Assembly (NCBI GenBank): GCA_965222505.1
Contig: OZ244956.1
Coordinates: 2,542,001-2,606,000 of the forward strand
Source of the DNA: G965222505 sp965222505
GTDB taxonomy: Bacteria; Bacteroidota; Rhodothermia; Rhodothermales; DATKEJ01
Length of the DNA: 64,000 nt
Direction: 5' to 3'
The notes under the pieces were generated by a model that was not told the DNA's origin, ran no database searches, and worked only from the letters and a program-made list of their open reading frames with translations. Below, piece by piece: positions 33,625 to 43,482 of this stretch. How positions within the stretch are numbered: the stretch's first letter is position 1; each line of letters starts with the position of its first letter. Position numbers and translations under genes: made by a program.

Positions 33625-35388
33625 TTGGGGGTCCACGACCACCACATCCACAACGTTCATATTGCTTATAGGGCCTTGGCTACGCATCCCCACGCCATCC
33701 TGTATGCTTCCTCCCGCCGCCTTTTCTGGGGCGGCCTAGCTGCACTTTTTCTCTGGCTTGCCCAACCGACGTATGCTCAAGTCGGCAAGATCTGGGCACC
33801 CGAACGCCTGAGTACCCAACAACAGACCAATGCTTTTTTCTCCTGGTCGGGTACCCAACACCTGAACGGGCTATGGATCGAGGTGCCGACGGGGTGGGCG
33901 GTGAAGGCCGTTGCTGCTATCGAACCCCACCGGATGCATCGAATTCCGCTGGACATCCAGCAAAGGGGCCGGACGTTCAAGGCTGAAGCCCCGGACGGAC
34001 TGAACGGACCCTACACCTTCATGGTGCAATTCAGAACCGGTAACACAGCAGGCAACATGGAATGGCGCGTGACCCCCTTCGTCCGTACCCAAACCGCCAA
34101 ACAGACCCCAATCCGACGCCTGGAAAGCCACCGGCTTAAGCAACGGGTCCACCTCAAACGTCATGTGGATGTCTCGGACAACCGCGTCCTGTCCCTGAAC
34201 CCGGCTGGTGACCTTATCCAGATTCGGCACTCGGTACTGCACGGCCTGGACCATCGCCAACCATTTACTGTAGAGTTCTGGATGCAAACCACCGCGCTGG
34301 ACCACGTGGTGCTTTCCACCTGGAATGGTACCCCCCAGCAGGCTTATCCGTTTGAATTTGTCATCGACACACGCGGGCACTTGCAGAGTTATCGGGGCGA
34401 ACCGGGCCGCCATGAATCCCTGACGACCCCGCGCCCCGTGGCCGACGGGACCTGGCATCACATCGCCCTGGTTTCTGAGCAAAACACCCTTCGGCTCCTG
34501 CTCAATGGGATTACCGTAGACTCCCTATCGTCCAATCTCGTCACCTCCTTTAATGCTTCGCCGGTGACCATAGGAGGCCGGGCCGGTCAGGCTAAAGACA
34601 GCATGCACCGGTACACCGGCTTACTGGATGAGGTACGCATCTGGAACCGGAGCCGCTCCGACCGCGAGGTGCAACAGACCATGCACGTCCCGATGAAATC
34701 GGACCCGGCCAGCCACCTGACCCTCTCCTTCGAGGACACGTTGCCCCGTAACATACTGGAAACGTCAAACCCGACCTGGACTGCCACCCGTTCCGACCTG
34801 TCTTTCCAGTATCCAGTTCGTCGGATGCGGGCCATACCTGAGCAAGGCACAATAAGCATTGAATGGCATTTGCAAACGGCACAACCCCAAACGATGGAGT
34901 TGGAACGCTCCTTTGACGGGCAAACCTTTACGCCCATTTACACCCGTACCCTGACCCCTACCGAAGCCCGACAGCTTGACACGAATGCCCTGTTTACATT
35001 CTTCGATCAGCATGCCTTTGGAAACGCACGGGTGTGCTTCTATCGCATTCGGCAGCGGTTTGAAGACGGCAATGTCCTGACCTCGAAAACCGTCAAGGTC
35101 GGCATGGGTACGGAAGAGGTGCCGACGTCCGTCCGGCTCCTCGGCAACTGGCCCAACCCCTTCAGCACCTCGACCTTGATCCGGTATGAGCTGGAAGAGA
35201 CACAGCATGTACACATCTCCGTATGGAGCATCTCCGGCCATCAAATTCAAACGCTGGTGAGTGACCAACGCGACCCCGGCCAGCATGAAGTCCGGTTTGA
35301 TGCCACGGCCCTACCCAGCGGCACCTACTTCGTGCATCTCCAAACCCGGCAGGGTGAACAAACGCTCAAGATGCTACACACGAAATAG
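33625..35388 (+). CDS. Secreted LamG-like protein with T9SS sorting domain
   Basis: 587 residues. A long N-terminal segment precedes a signal helix (LFWGGLAALFLWLAQPTYAQ). A concanavalin A-like/LamG domain lies at about 200-345 (FTVEFWMQTT, DGTWHHIALV, GLLDEVRIWNRSRS). A T9SS type A domain is at the end (LLGNWPNPFSTSTLIRYELE ... GTYFVHLQTRQGEQTLKML). The start is TTG 33625, supported by GGTGGAG eight bases upstream; an internal TTG at 33676 is possible. Probable surface cargo of T9SS. Confidence 0.83.
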   Translation: MGVHDHHIHNVHIAYRALATHPHAILYASSRRLFWGGLAALFLWLAQPTYAQVGKIWAPERLSTQQQTNAFFSWSGTQHLNGLWIEVPTGWAVKAVAAIEPHRMHRIPLDIQQRGRTFKAEAPDGLNGPYTFMVQFRTGNTAGNMEWRVTPFVRTQTAKQTPIRRLESHRLKQRVHLKRHVDVSDNRVLSLNPAGDLIQIRHSVLHGLDHRQPFTVEFWMQTTALDHVVLSTWNGTPQQAYPFEFVIDTRGHLQSYRGEPGRHESLTTPRPVADGTWHHIALVSEQNTLRLLLNGITVDSLSSNLVTSFNASPVTIGGRAGQAKDSMHRYTGLLDEVRIWNRSRSDREVQQTMHVPMKSDPASHLTLSFEDTLPRNILETSNPTWTATRSDLSFQYPVRRMRAIPEQGTISIEWHLQTAQPQTMELERSFDGQTFTPIYTRTLTPTEARQLDTNALFTFFDQHAFGNARVCFYRIRQRFEDGNVLTSKTVKVGMGTEEVPTSVRLLGNWPNPFSTSTLIRYELEETQHVHISVWSISGHQIQTLVSDQRDPGQHEVRFDATALPSGTYFVHLQTRQGEQTLKMLHTK

Positions 35389-35394
35389 ACTGTT

Positions 35395-35505
35395 GCGTGA
35401 TGCGTGTCACGTGAACCCGGACCAAAATTTTCCCATTCCCTTTCCTATCCGAACGTTATTTGCATTGTTCACCCATACATTCTGAATCACGCAATACGTA
35501 TCATT
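35395..35505. repeat. Heptamer repeat with inverted arms, GCGTGAT type (locus I)
   Basis: Left: GCGTGAT, GCGTGTC, ACGTGAA (35395-35415). Right, in inverse sense: ATCACGC, AATACGT, ATCATTT (35486-35505). A 70-bp unique centre separates the arms. It lies between the LamG/T9SS gene and the UPF0173 gene. Confidence 0.6.
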
Positions 35506-35511
35506 TCTCCC

Positions 35512-36207
35512 ATGAAACTGACCTACTTCGGCCACTCGGCCTTTCAAATCGAACTTGCAGATACCACCCTCCTGCTGGACCCTTTCATTACGGGTAATCC
35601 CCTGGCTGAGGGTATTATAAAACCCGACGACCTGAATCCGGATGTCATCCTGGTCACCCATGCCCACGGGGACCATTGGGGGGACACACCCGGCATCGCG
35701 CCGCGTACCAATGCCCTGGTGGTTTCGTGTTTTGAGGTGGTCACCTACCTGGGCCGGGTCCACAGCTATGACAACACCTACCCTGGCAATACAGGCGGCT
35801 CGATTGCCTTCGACTGGGGCCAGGTAACGTTCACCCATGCACGGCATTCTTCCTCTTTCCCCGATGGAACCTATGGTGGTGTTGCCAACGGCTTTATCAT
35901 CAAGGCTGAGGGCAAAACCCTCTACGCTGCGGGAGACACCGGCCTTTTCCCGGACATGGCATGGATCGGCAACAAATACGACATTGACCTCGCACTGCTG
36001 CCGGTGGGAGACTGCTTTACGATGGGACCCACTGATGCCCTGGAGGCCATTGAGATGCTCCGCCCCAAACAGGTCGTCCCGATTCACTACAACACCTTCC
36101 CCTACATCAAGGTACCAGACGAAGCGTTAGCAAAATGGGCCAAACAGGCCGAAACCCTTGGGGCACAGGCCCATCTCCTCAAACCCGGCGGTACGCTATC
36201 GGTTTAA
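35512..36207 (+). CDS. UPF0173 metal-dependent hydrolase (metallo-beta-lactamase fold)
   Basis: 231 residues. The N-terminus MKLTYFGHSAFQIE and the metal motif THAHGDHWGD define UPF0173/UlaG-like hydrolases. Further ligands are in YAAGDTG and PIHYNTFP. The physiological substrate is unknown. ATG 35512 is used; the open frame upstream belongs to repeat sequence. Confidence 0.93.
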   Translation: MKLTYFGHSAFQIELADTTLLLDPFITGNPLAEGIIKPDDLNPDVILVTHAHGDHWGDTPGIAPRTNALVVSCFEVVTYLGRVHSYDNTYPGNTGGSIAFDWGQVTFTHARHSSSFPDGTYGGVANGFIIKAEGKTLYAAGDTGLFPDMAWIGNKYDIDLALLPVGDCFTMGPTDALEAIEMLRPKQVVPIHYNTFPYIKVPDEALAKWAKQAETLGAQAHLLKPGGTLSV

Positions 36208-36211
36208 CCAC

Positions 36212-36241
36212 CCCAAACCCGGAACTTTGCGTGGGTTTGGG
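36212..36241 (+). terminator. Hairpin after the UPF0173 gene
   Basis: A 9-bp perfect stem CCCAAACCC / GGGTTTGGG with a 12-nt loop, starting 5 nt after the stop. No T-tract follows. Confidence 0.5.
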
Positions 36242-36315
36242 TGCGTATGATGCAAAGGAATACGCAATAGAATTCGAGGCCCTATCGCCTTGAGCGAACC
36301 TTTCCCGCAGTGGCT

Positions 36316-37299
36316 ATGCCGGCACGACATTTCACATCCGCCACAGGGTATGTTATCATGCTCATCCTATTGGTGGGTACCGTAGCGGATGCCCTGGCCC
36401 AGCGCCCATTCCGTTCCTATGAACCCCTCTACCGGGATGAAGCGTCACACCGTACCTTCTTTGACGGCTATGCCGTAACCGCAGAAGTTTCGTATCGGCC
36501 TGCGGGCTCGGTAAACCTGGCCGCCACGACGGCCCCTTCCATCTCTGCCCCATCAGGTGCTTTAGGACTGGCGTTCCACATCGAATACAAGTTGATGGAC
36601 CAACTGGACCTGAACGCCATTCTGGATGCATCGGGCAGCATAAGCGGGCAGGCCGCTACGCTAAGCTGGATTGCCCTTAAACGGTACTGGCACAGTGACG
36701 GCACCAACTTTGCCCTCCGGCTGGCCTTTGACCCGCGCCCGGCGTTCGATGGCCGCCTTGGCTTCCGCCAAACCGACCTGGCGCTGTTCTACAATACCAC
36801 CCAATCGCCGATGGTGTCGATGGACCTGGTGGGCGGCTTTCGGCAGGTGCGTATCGGCTATCAGCGGCTGACCCCACCGGAACTGCAGGAGGCCGGGGCA
36901 CCAGAGGCCGCCTTTTCCGATGCGCTTGCCCCGCATGCCAACCTGCTGCTTACCCAAACTGAAGGCGTAGAAACCCATTTCAAAATCCAGTACAACATGC
37001 TCTTTGACCCGGCCCAGAGCCATGTGTTTGCCGCGCTGTTGTACGAAGGAGGCCGTTACACCCTCAACGAACGTCCCCTGGCCGACCTGACCACCCCCAG
37101 TACCACGAATGCCCGGTATCAGGGCCATGTGATCTGGATTCGTACCGGCGTCCGCTGGAACCGGCCGAGCTATAAGATTGCGCCCTTCATCAGCGTGCCC
37201 ATCATTTCCCGCGCACGCGCACAGAACCTGGACGTAGCCGCACCCAACGGCAAAGGCCCCAAACTCATCCAGCTCGGCTTACGGGTTACACTGCGCTAA
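36316..37299 (+). CDS. Predicted outer-membrane protein, unknown function
   Basis: 327 residues with a signal peptide (YVIMLILLVGTVADALAQ). The mature chain is beta-rich with alternating aromatic residues (LSWIALKRYW, TDLALFYNTT, HVFAALLYEGGRYTL, HVIWIRTGVRW) and ends in LGLRVTLR, typical of outer-membrane barrels. No named family recognised. ATG 36316 is preferred to GTG 36310. Confidence 0.65.
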   Translation: MPARHFTSATGYVIMLILLVGTVADALAQRPFRSYEPLYRDEASHRTFFDGYAVTAEVSYRPAGSVNLAATTAPSISAPSGALGLAFHIEYKLMDQLDLNAILDASGSISGQAATLSWIALKRYWHSDGTNFALRLAFDPRPAFDGRLGFRQTDLALFYNTTQSPMVSMDLVGGFRQVRIGYQRLTPPELQEAGAPEAAFSDALAPHANLLLTQTEGVETHFKIQYNMLFDPAQSHVFAALLYEGGRYTLNERPLADLTTPSTTNARYQGHVIWIRTGVRWNRPSYKIAPFISVPIISRARAQNLDVAAPNGKGPKLIQLGLRVTLR

Positions 37300-37318
37300 T
37301 TCTACACGCTTTTACACC

Positions 37319-37349
37319 TTTGCGCATTTCTAAATTATCTCTTACCTTG
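37319..37349 (+). promoter_or_regulatory. Candidate Bacteroidota-type promoter
   Basis: TTTG (37319-37322), 20-nt spacer, then TACCTTG (37343-37349), close to the TTTG-N19-21-TAnnTTTG pattern. It lies about 170 bp upstream of the DUF3857 gene at 37517. Confidence 0.35.
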
Positions 37350-37516
37350 TAGTGAATGAGGTTAAGCCTGTAAGATTCAAGCATAGGGCAACCCGCAATT
37401 GATCAGCAGTGAGGCAACACGTTGATCCGCTTCATCTATAGGAAGCATTCGAAGCATTACGAACACGGGGAGGCACGGTGTTCAAGGCACTTGGTCTCTC
37501 CATTCCCCATCTTATC

Positions 37517-39505
37517 ATGGCAAAATATCCCGACACACGTACCGCGTGCGGTATCCTTCTCTTCGTCCTTTTCGCTACTTCTAACCTAGAGGCACAACGT
37601 GCTCCCATGAAATGGGAAAAAGTAGACGACGCCTATCTGGGCGCCATGTCCTTTCCAAGTGATTCCAATGCCGCCGCCATCATCCTGTGCGATTACGGCG
37701 TCGTGAAATTCAACCGAAATGGATACCTGACCTTCAAACGGCATACCCGCATCAAAATCCTGAATGAGTCGGGCTATAATCAAGGCACGGTTTCGCTGGC
37801 CTACTATACTGGCCGAAATGGTGAAGACATTTCAGGGGTACAAGGACGGACGTATAACCTGAGCCCGTCTGGAAAGGTGGAAAAGCACAAAATGAAGAAA
37901 GACGCCATCTTCAAAGAAAAAGTACGAGACGGCGTTGAGCGTATCCGGTTTACCCTGCCAGCACTTCAACCGGGTTCCGTGATTGAGTACAAGTATGAAG
38001 TCCATTCAGAAAGCCCGTTCAATATGCCGGACTGGACGTTCCAGCATAGCGAACCGACCCTCTGGAGTGAATTCAGGGTTGATATTCCCCAATTCTATGA
38101 GTATGGCATGGTTGCTCAGGGGATAACATTCTTCGAAGTCAAGGAAGACAGTCGGTTTAATACCCCCTCGTTTGATGGCCGCACCTTCCGATGGGCGATG
38201 AAAGACATCCCTGCCCTCAGAGAAGAACCCTTCATGACCACCCGAGAAGACCATGTGGCCAAAATGCGGTTACAACTCTCTGCCTACCGGCAACGTGGCG
38301 TACGAGATGACATCCTGGGCACTTGGCCGACGCTGGCCACCAAACTCATGGACCATCCTGACGTGGGACGGCAAATCAAAACCCATAAGCCCATCCGAAA
38401 ACAAGTAGAGGCCATCCTGGACACCCTCCGGGTAGCATCGGAAACCAAAAAAATGATTGCCCTCTACGACTATATCCGAAACACCATCAAATGGGACGGG
38501 ATAGGGGGCGTCTTCCCAAACGAAAAACCCACCAATGTCTTCAAAGCCCGTACCGGTGACGCCCCCAGCATTGCACTCACGCTGATGTCCATGCTCAAAT
38601 CGGCCGGACTGACCACCCATCCGGTCTTGATCAGCACCCGCAGCCACGGACACGTGATTGACATGTATCCCCTCCTGAGCCAATTCAACTACATGCTCAC
38701 CTACGTTGAGGCCGACGGCAAATCATATCTACTCGATGCTACAGACCCCTATCGGCCCTATACCATGCTTCCGGTGCGTGCCCTGAATGGACGGGGATGG
38801 CTGGTGGATCAATCCAACAACCGCTGGATCAACATTGCGAGCAATACACCTTACCATCACACGCTATCCTTTAACGGCACCCTGGCCGCTGACGGCACAC
38901 TTTCAGGCACACTTTCCTCGTCAGACGGTGGGTACAGTGGCCTCCTTAAGCGCCATGAACTGATTGATAATGACAGTGATGTGGAAACCTTCATCAAGGA
39001 CGACATGCTCGGAAGTGTCGGTGAAATGGTCCAACTCGAAAATCCCATGGTTGAATTTCAACAAGAGGCCGAAAAGCCCCTGGTTTCTCAAGCCCACTTA
39101 ACCCTCCCGAATGCAGGCATGGCAGCCGGTGATTTTATCTACCTGGACCACATGCTCTTCGACCGGGAAGACGAAAACCCGCTTAAACTGGAAGAACGCA
39201 CCTTCCCGGTAGACTTTGCCTATCCCCTGGCTCACATCTACGTCCTCAATCTCACGATACCGGATGGATTTGCCGTGCAGGAATCTCCGAAAAGCATGCA
39301 ATTCTCACTGCCCAGGCAAGAAGGTAAATTCAAACGACTGGTTAAGGTCGAAGGCAATCAAATTCAAGCCCGGATTGAACTCCGCTTCAAAAAAGCCGTC
39401 TTTACCCCACGGGAATACCACGCATTGCGGACGTTCTACGACCGCGTCGTGGCAGCTGAAGCCGAGCAAATCGTCCTCAAACGCATCGACACAGGTACCA
39501 ACTAA
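37517..39505 (+). CDS. DUF3857 transglutaminase-like protein lacking the catalytic Cys
   Basis: 662 residues with a signal peptide (ACGILLFVLFATSNLEAQ). A DUF3857 domain at about 40-230 is followed by a transglutaminase-like fold at about 290-450. The catalytic Cys position reads GDAPS (Ala349 where GDC is expected). His379 (HGHVID) and the Asp of LLDATDP remain. It may thus be a structural or binding paralogue of the active-looking protein encoded 5 bp downstream. Function unknown; related pairs are common in Bacteroidota. ATG 37517 directly precedes the signal peptide. Confidence 0.82.
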   Translation: MAKYPDTRTACGILLFVLFATSNLEAQRAPMKWEKVDDAYLGAMSFPSDSNAAAIILCDYGVVKFNRNGYLTFKRHTRIKILNESGYNQGTVSLAYYTGRNGEDISGVQGRTYNLSPSGKVEKHKMKKDAIFKEKVRDGVERIRFTLPALQPGSVIEYKYEVHSESPFNMPDWTFQHSEPTLWSEFRVDIPQFYEYGMVAQGITFFEVKEDSRFNTPSFDGRTFRWAMKDIPALREEPFMTTREDHVAKMRLQLSAYRQRGVRDDILGTWPTLATKLMDHPDVGRQIKTHKPIRKQVEAILDTLRVASETKKMIALYDYIRNTIKWDGIGGVFPNEKPTNVFKARTGDAPSIALTLMSMLKSAGLTTHPVLISTRSHGHVIDMYPLLSQFNYMLTYVEADGKSYLLDATDPYRPYTMLPVRALNGRGWLVDQSNNRWINIASNTPYHHTLSFNGTLAADGTLSGTLSSSDGGYSGLLKRHELIDNDSDVETFIKDDMLGSVGEMVQLENPMVEFQQEAEKPLVSQAHLTLPNAGMAAGDFIYLDHMLFDREDENPLKLEERTFPVDFAYPLAHIYVLNLTIPDGFAVQESPKSMQFSLPRQEGKFKRLVKVEGNQIQARIELRFKKAVFTPREYHALRTFYDRVVAAEAEQIVLKRIDTGTN

Positions 39506-39510
39506 ACGCC

Positions 39511-41415
39511 ATGCCATCCTATAGAACACGAACGTGGCTGGGCAGCATCTTGCTCCTGCCCCTGCTTACCCTGTCCTGGACAACCCCACCACAACCGGCG
39601 GACGCCGATGCCATTGTGTTGGAAAAGGTCCTAACGTTTCACGTTAAAGGCCCCGGTAAGGCCACCCGCATAGACCGGCACAGCATTCTGGTCAATAATG
39701 CCAATGGCCGCGATGAGGCTGGGGAACTCTACATCAAGTACAATAAATTTAAAAAGATCAAAAAACTTGAGGGCCGATTGCTGGATGCGGAAGGCCAGGT
39801 GATCCGCAAGCTCAAAAAGGATGACATTGAAGACTATAGTGCCGTGTCCAACAATTCCCTGTTTGATGATAGCCGTGTGCGCGTCGCCGAACTGTACCAT
39901 CACACGTATCCGTACACGGTAGAATTCGAAACAAAAATCGAGTACAACGGCCTCATCGGCTGGCCGACGTGGTATCCCCAGGATGCCGACCGGCTGGTAC
40001 TTTCTACCCGTTTTGAACTCAGCGTTCCAGTTCAGATGTCCGTACGGCACCAGAACAACAACATCGATGTTGAACCAGTCGTAACAACTCAAAAAAATCG
40101 CACGCTCTACACTTGGTCCCTGAGCGGCCTCCTACCGTGGGAAAGCGAATCCTACGGTCCCGTGTGGGCCGAACAAGCCCCAACGGTAATGACGGCTCCA
40201 ACCCGGTTCGAAATCGAAGGTCGGCCGGGTGACATGTCCTCCTGGACGGCCTTCGGGCACTGGTACTACACCCTCAATGCCGAACGTGATCACCTGACCC
40301 CTGCTGAGCAGCATAAAGTCCAAGCTCTTACGGCAGATGCCAAAACCGACCGCGAGAAAGCCGAGCGACTGTACGGGTACCTGCAGGAATCAACCCGGTA
40401 CGTGAGCATTCAGCTTGGCATTGGGGGATGGCAAACCCTGCCTGCTGGCGATGTGTGCGAAAACCGCTACGGCGATTGCAAGGCCCTGACCAACTTTATG
40501 TATGCGATGCTCAAAGCCGTCGGCATTAAGTCCTACCCCGCCCTGGTCAAGGCCGGCGCGCGCGTGCCCCGCATCCGTGCCGACTTCCCCAGCAACCAGT
40601 TCAACCATGTGATCCTTGCCATTCCCACAGCGGCAGACACCACCTGGCTCGAATGCACCAGCCAGACACTGCCGTTCGGCCACCTCGGTACCTTTACGGA
40701 AGACCGGAACGTATTGCTCATTACCCCGGAAGGCGGCAAGCTGGTACGCACCCCAAAAACCCGCAGCGCCGACAACCGACAAATCCGCAGCGCCACCGTC
40801 ACGCTCCACCCGACCGGCGATGCCACAGCCCGCATCAATACCCGGTACACCGGCAACCAACAAGACCGCGTACACCATGCGTTGCTGCAGGCGTCAGCCA
40901 AAGACCGCGAAACATGGCTCCGCGAAACCCTCGACGTGCCCAGCTTCAAGCTAACCGCTACAGATTTTTCAAGCGTGGATGCGCGAGGTCCCAAAACCAC
41001 TCTCCCCATCTCGCTGGAGCTGCCCCGGTATGCCACACGCTCAGGCACACGGCTGTTCTTTCAGCCCAACCTTTTGGAGCGCTGGTCCCATATCCCTGAT
41101 GCTCTGGATATGCCAAGGGTTCACCCTGTACGCGCAGCCCCCTTCCCCTACATTGATGTTGACACTGTCTATTACCACCTCCCTAAAGGCTACCAGATTG
41201 AGGCGGCACCGGAAAAGGTTAATCTGAAAACGGATTTCGGTTGGTACTTTGCGGAAATAAAGCCTGATGGTCCGACGACCCTACGTTATGTGCGGTACCT
41301 GAAAATGGAGAAGACATGGTTACCCGCCGAGGCTTACGAGGCATACCGCAATTTCATCAAGACTATAGTCCAGACAGACCAATCTCGAATTGTTCTGGTG
41401 CGTCGCAAGACCTAA
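39511..41415 (+). CDS. DUF3857 domain-containing transglutaminase
   Basis: 634 residues with a signal peptide (LGSILLLPLLTLSWTTPPQPADA). DUF3857 at about 30-230, transglutaminase core at about 270-400. The catalytic residues look intact: Cys323 in YGDCKAL, His366 in FNHVI and an acidic Glu381 in WLECTS. It may cross-link or cleave periplasmic proteins or peptides. It forms an operon with the Cys-less paralogue 5 bp upstream and is convergent with the BchI-like gene. Confidence 0.87.
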   Translation: MPSYRTRTWLGSILLLPLLTLSWTTPPQPADADAIVLEKVLTFHVKGPGKATRIDRHSILVNNANGRDEAGELYIKYNKFKKIKKLEGRLLDAEGQVIRKLKKDDIEDYSAVSNNSLFDDSRVRVAELYHHTYPYTVEFETKIEYNGLIGWPTWYPQDADRLVLSTRFELSVPVQMSVRHQNNNIDVEPVVTTQKNRTLYTWSLSGLLPWESESYGPVWAEQAPTVMTAPTRFEIEGRPGDMSSWTAFGHWYYTLNAERDHLTPAEQHKVQALTADAKTDREKAERLYGYLQESTRYVSIQLGIGGWQTLPAGDVCENRYGDCKALTNFMYAMLKAVGIKSYPALVKAGARVPRIRADFPSNQFNHVILAIPTAADTTWLECTSQTLPFGHLGTFTEDRNVLLITPEGGKLVRTPKTRSADNRQIRSATVTLHPTGDATARINTRYTGNQQDRVHHALLQASAKDRETWLRETLDVPSFKLTATDFSSVDARGPKTTLPISLELPRYATRSGTRLFFQPNLLERWSHIPDALDMPRVHPVRAAPFPYIDVDTVYYHLPKGYQIEAAPEKVNLKTDFGWYFAEIKPDGPTTLRYVRYLKMEKTWLPAEAYEAYRNFIKTIVQTDQSRIVLVRRKT

Positions 41416-41417
41416 CC

Positions 41418-42923
41418 CTACCCCATTGAGTAGTAATCATCGTCCTCTTCATCTGGAGGACCGAGGGAGGAAAGCATCGAACCCATCAAATCACTATAGC
41501 GCGCCCCGGCATCCAAATGGTCCTTGCCCAGCAGAGAATGCTGATGCAACCCTTCCAATACAAACTCCATCATGGAAGCCATTTCGGACGGTGACGCCGG
41601 CTTGGTCTGGGCTTTTACCACTTTCGCCAAACCCGGTACCTGATCCAGCGCCTGGGTGTACCCTTTGAACGGCACATCGGTACTCAACGCTACGTTACGG
41701 CCCCGAGCAAACCAGGAAAGGATGGGGTCATACGGCCCCTTGCCCTGTTTCTTCTGGCCGGGGTCCGGGAAATAGTGCAGGAAACGAGCCTTTACCGCAC
41801 GCCCGATCAGGACCCGCGCTACGTTCTGTGCGCCTTCTTGCTCCCCTTCGTAAACCAACTCCACCTTGCCCGTGATGGCGGGCTCAACGTGCACCAGATC
41901 GCTGATGCGGACGGTAGTTTCGGTTTCGCCGTTGATCAGAGCGCGGCGTTCGGCGGCGGAGATGAGGTCTTCCAGGGCCGAACGGGTCAGGCGGACGGAT
42001 ACGCCGGATTTCTGGTCGATGTATTCGCTGGCTCGGGCTTCAAAGGCGATCTGCTCGATGATTTCGCGGAAGTAATGGGGTAGGTGCACCTTGACGGCAT
42101 CGTCCCGGTCTTCCCATGCTTCTTGCCGGGTGATCTGAACGCCCAGTTCGATGGTCTTGGGATAGTGGGTGATGATCTGGCTGTCGATGCGGTCCTTGAG
42201 CGGGGTGATGATGCTGCCCCGGTTGGTATAATCTTCCGGGTTGGCCGAAAAGACCATCAATACATCCAGCGGAATCCGAATGTTGAAGCCTCGAATCTGG
42301 ATGTCCTGCTCTTCCATGATGTTGAGCAAGCCCACCTGAATGCGCGGCTGCAAGTCCGGCAATTCATTGATGGCGAAGATGCCCCGGTTCATACGTGGGA
42401 TGATGCCGAAGTGAATCACTTCCTCATCGGCATAGGTCAGGCGGCGGGTCGCAGCCTTGATGGGGTCGATGTCTCCGATGAGGTCGGCGATGCTGGTGTC
42501 CGGCGTGGCGAGCTTTTCGCCGTAGCGTTCTTTGCGGGCAAGCCAGGCGATGGGCGTTTGATCCCCATGCTCGGCCACGAGGGCACAGGCTGTCTTAGAC
42601 AGCGGCATCAGGGGATGGTCGTTGAGTTCAGTACCTTCGATCACGGGAATGAACTCGTCCAGCAGTGAAGGCAACATCCGAATGATGCGGCTTTTGGCCT
42701 GTCCGCGCAAGCCGAGCAGGATAAAGTCGTGCTTGGCCAGAATGGCATGCTGAAGCTGCGGAACCACGGTATCCTCAAACCCCAGAATGCCTGCAAACAC
42801 GTCCTCTCCGACCCGGAGTTTGGCGATCAGGTTACGCCGCATTTCATCCTTCACAGACTCAATGTGGTAGCCGGATGTTTTGAGTTCCCCCAGGGTTTTA
42901 AGCTTCGTCAATGCGTGGTTCAT
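41418..42923 (-). CDS. BchI-like (MoxR/magnesium chelatase-related) AAA+ ATPase
   Basis: 501 residues. The Walker A segment reads GLRGQAKSR, with Ala where GxGKS/T is usual. The sensor/arginine region IFAINELPDLQPRIQVGLLN and IPLDVLMVFSANPEDYTNRG match the magnesium chelatase/BchI-like group that pairs with VWA proteins in stress-related operons. A VWA partner is not adjacent. ATG 42923 is chosen because it lies after the stop of the upstream gene; a start at 42974 would overlap it. Confidence 0.8.
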   Translation of the reverse strand: MNHALTKLKTLGELKTSGYHIESVKDEMRRNLIAKLRVGEDVFAGILGFEDTVVPQLQHAILAKHDFILLGLRGQAKSRIIRMLPSLLDEFIPVIEGTELNDHPLMPLSKTACALVAEHGDQTPIAWLARKERYGEKLATPDTSIADLIGDIDPIKAATRRLTYADEEVIHFGIIPRMNRGIFAINELPDLQPRIQVGLLNIMEEQDIQIRGFNIRIPLDVLMVFSANPEDYTNRGSIITPLKDRIDSQIITHYPKTIELGVQITRQEAWEDRDDAVKVHLPHYFREIIEQIAFEARASEYIDQKSGVSVRLTRSALEDLISAAERRALINGETETTVRISDLVHVEPAITGKVELVYEGEQEGAQNVARVLIGRAVKARFLHYFPDPGQKKQGKGPYDPILSWFARGRNVALSTDVPFKGYTQALDQVPGLAKVVKAQTKPASPSEMASMMEFVLEGLHQHSLLGKDHLDAGARYSDLMGSMLSSLGPPDEEDDDYYSMG

Positions 42924-42939
42924 GCTGGATGCTGTTAGA

Positions 42940-43482
42940 TTATATAATTCGTGCGATTTCATCACATGCTTCATGAAGAGAAGAAGGCGCTTGAGGTGAT
43001 AATCCTATTGGACATACATTGGAGACCAAATCTTTCACATAGGACTTACATTGACTCTCTTTTTTTCGGAATTTGTGATACGTCTGACCTTCATTTACTG
43101 CCTTGCCCATCAAGAAGTGTATCCATGTCTCAATGTTTCTTTTCGGCACGATGAGGGCAATCCGTTCTTGGCCTCCACGTCGAGCTAGCCCAGCTTTAAC
43201 AAGCACCTGATTCATCTCTCTTTTAGTTTGTTCGACAGATTTCGTATCTGCATCGATCATGATGACTAGCCCTCGGTTTTGAGTTGCGTGTCTTCTAAAA
43301 GCATAAACCTCTTTGGAGTATTGGTCTCGAACAAATTGCTCCCCAGCGCCTCGGCCTTGCGGTGCTTTTCTAAATCGCATTTTACTCCGATGCCAACCAA
43401 TGCTCATCAAGTAAGCTCGCGCAAATACTTCTTGTTGTATGTCTTCACATAAGATGATCAAATCCATACGACGTTTACCCAT
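42940..43482 (-). CDS. TOPRIM/RloB-like putative nuclease, effector of a two-gene system
   Basis: 180 residues. Numbering from ATG 43482: an acidic Glu13 in LIILCED, a DxD pair (Asp77, Asp79) in VIMIDADT, and a downstream KRNIETWIHFLMG segment. This Glu ... DxD arrangement with an NIETW element is that of TOPRIM folds and of RloB-like proteins (NPCFELWLL in RloB). The start overlaps the upstream ATPase stop in ATGGGTAA, so the two are coupled. GC and codon use differ visibly from the flanks. Predicted nuclease; the activity is inferred. Confidence 0.65.
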   Translation of the reverse strand: MGKRRMDLIILCEDIQQEVFARAYLMSIGWHRSKMRFRKAPQGRGAGEQFVRDQYSKEVYAFRRHATQNRGLVIMIDADTKSVEQTKREMNQVLVKAGLARRGGQERIALIVPKRNIETWIHFLMGKAVNEGQTYHKFRKKESQCKSYVKDLVSNVCPIGLSPQAPSSLHEACDEIARII

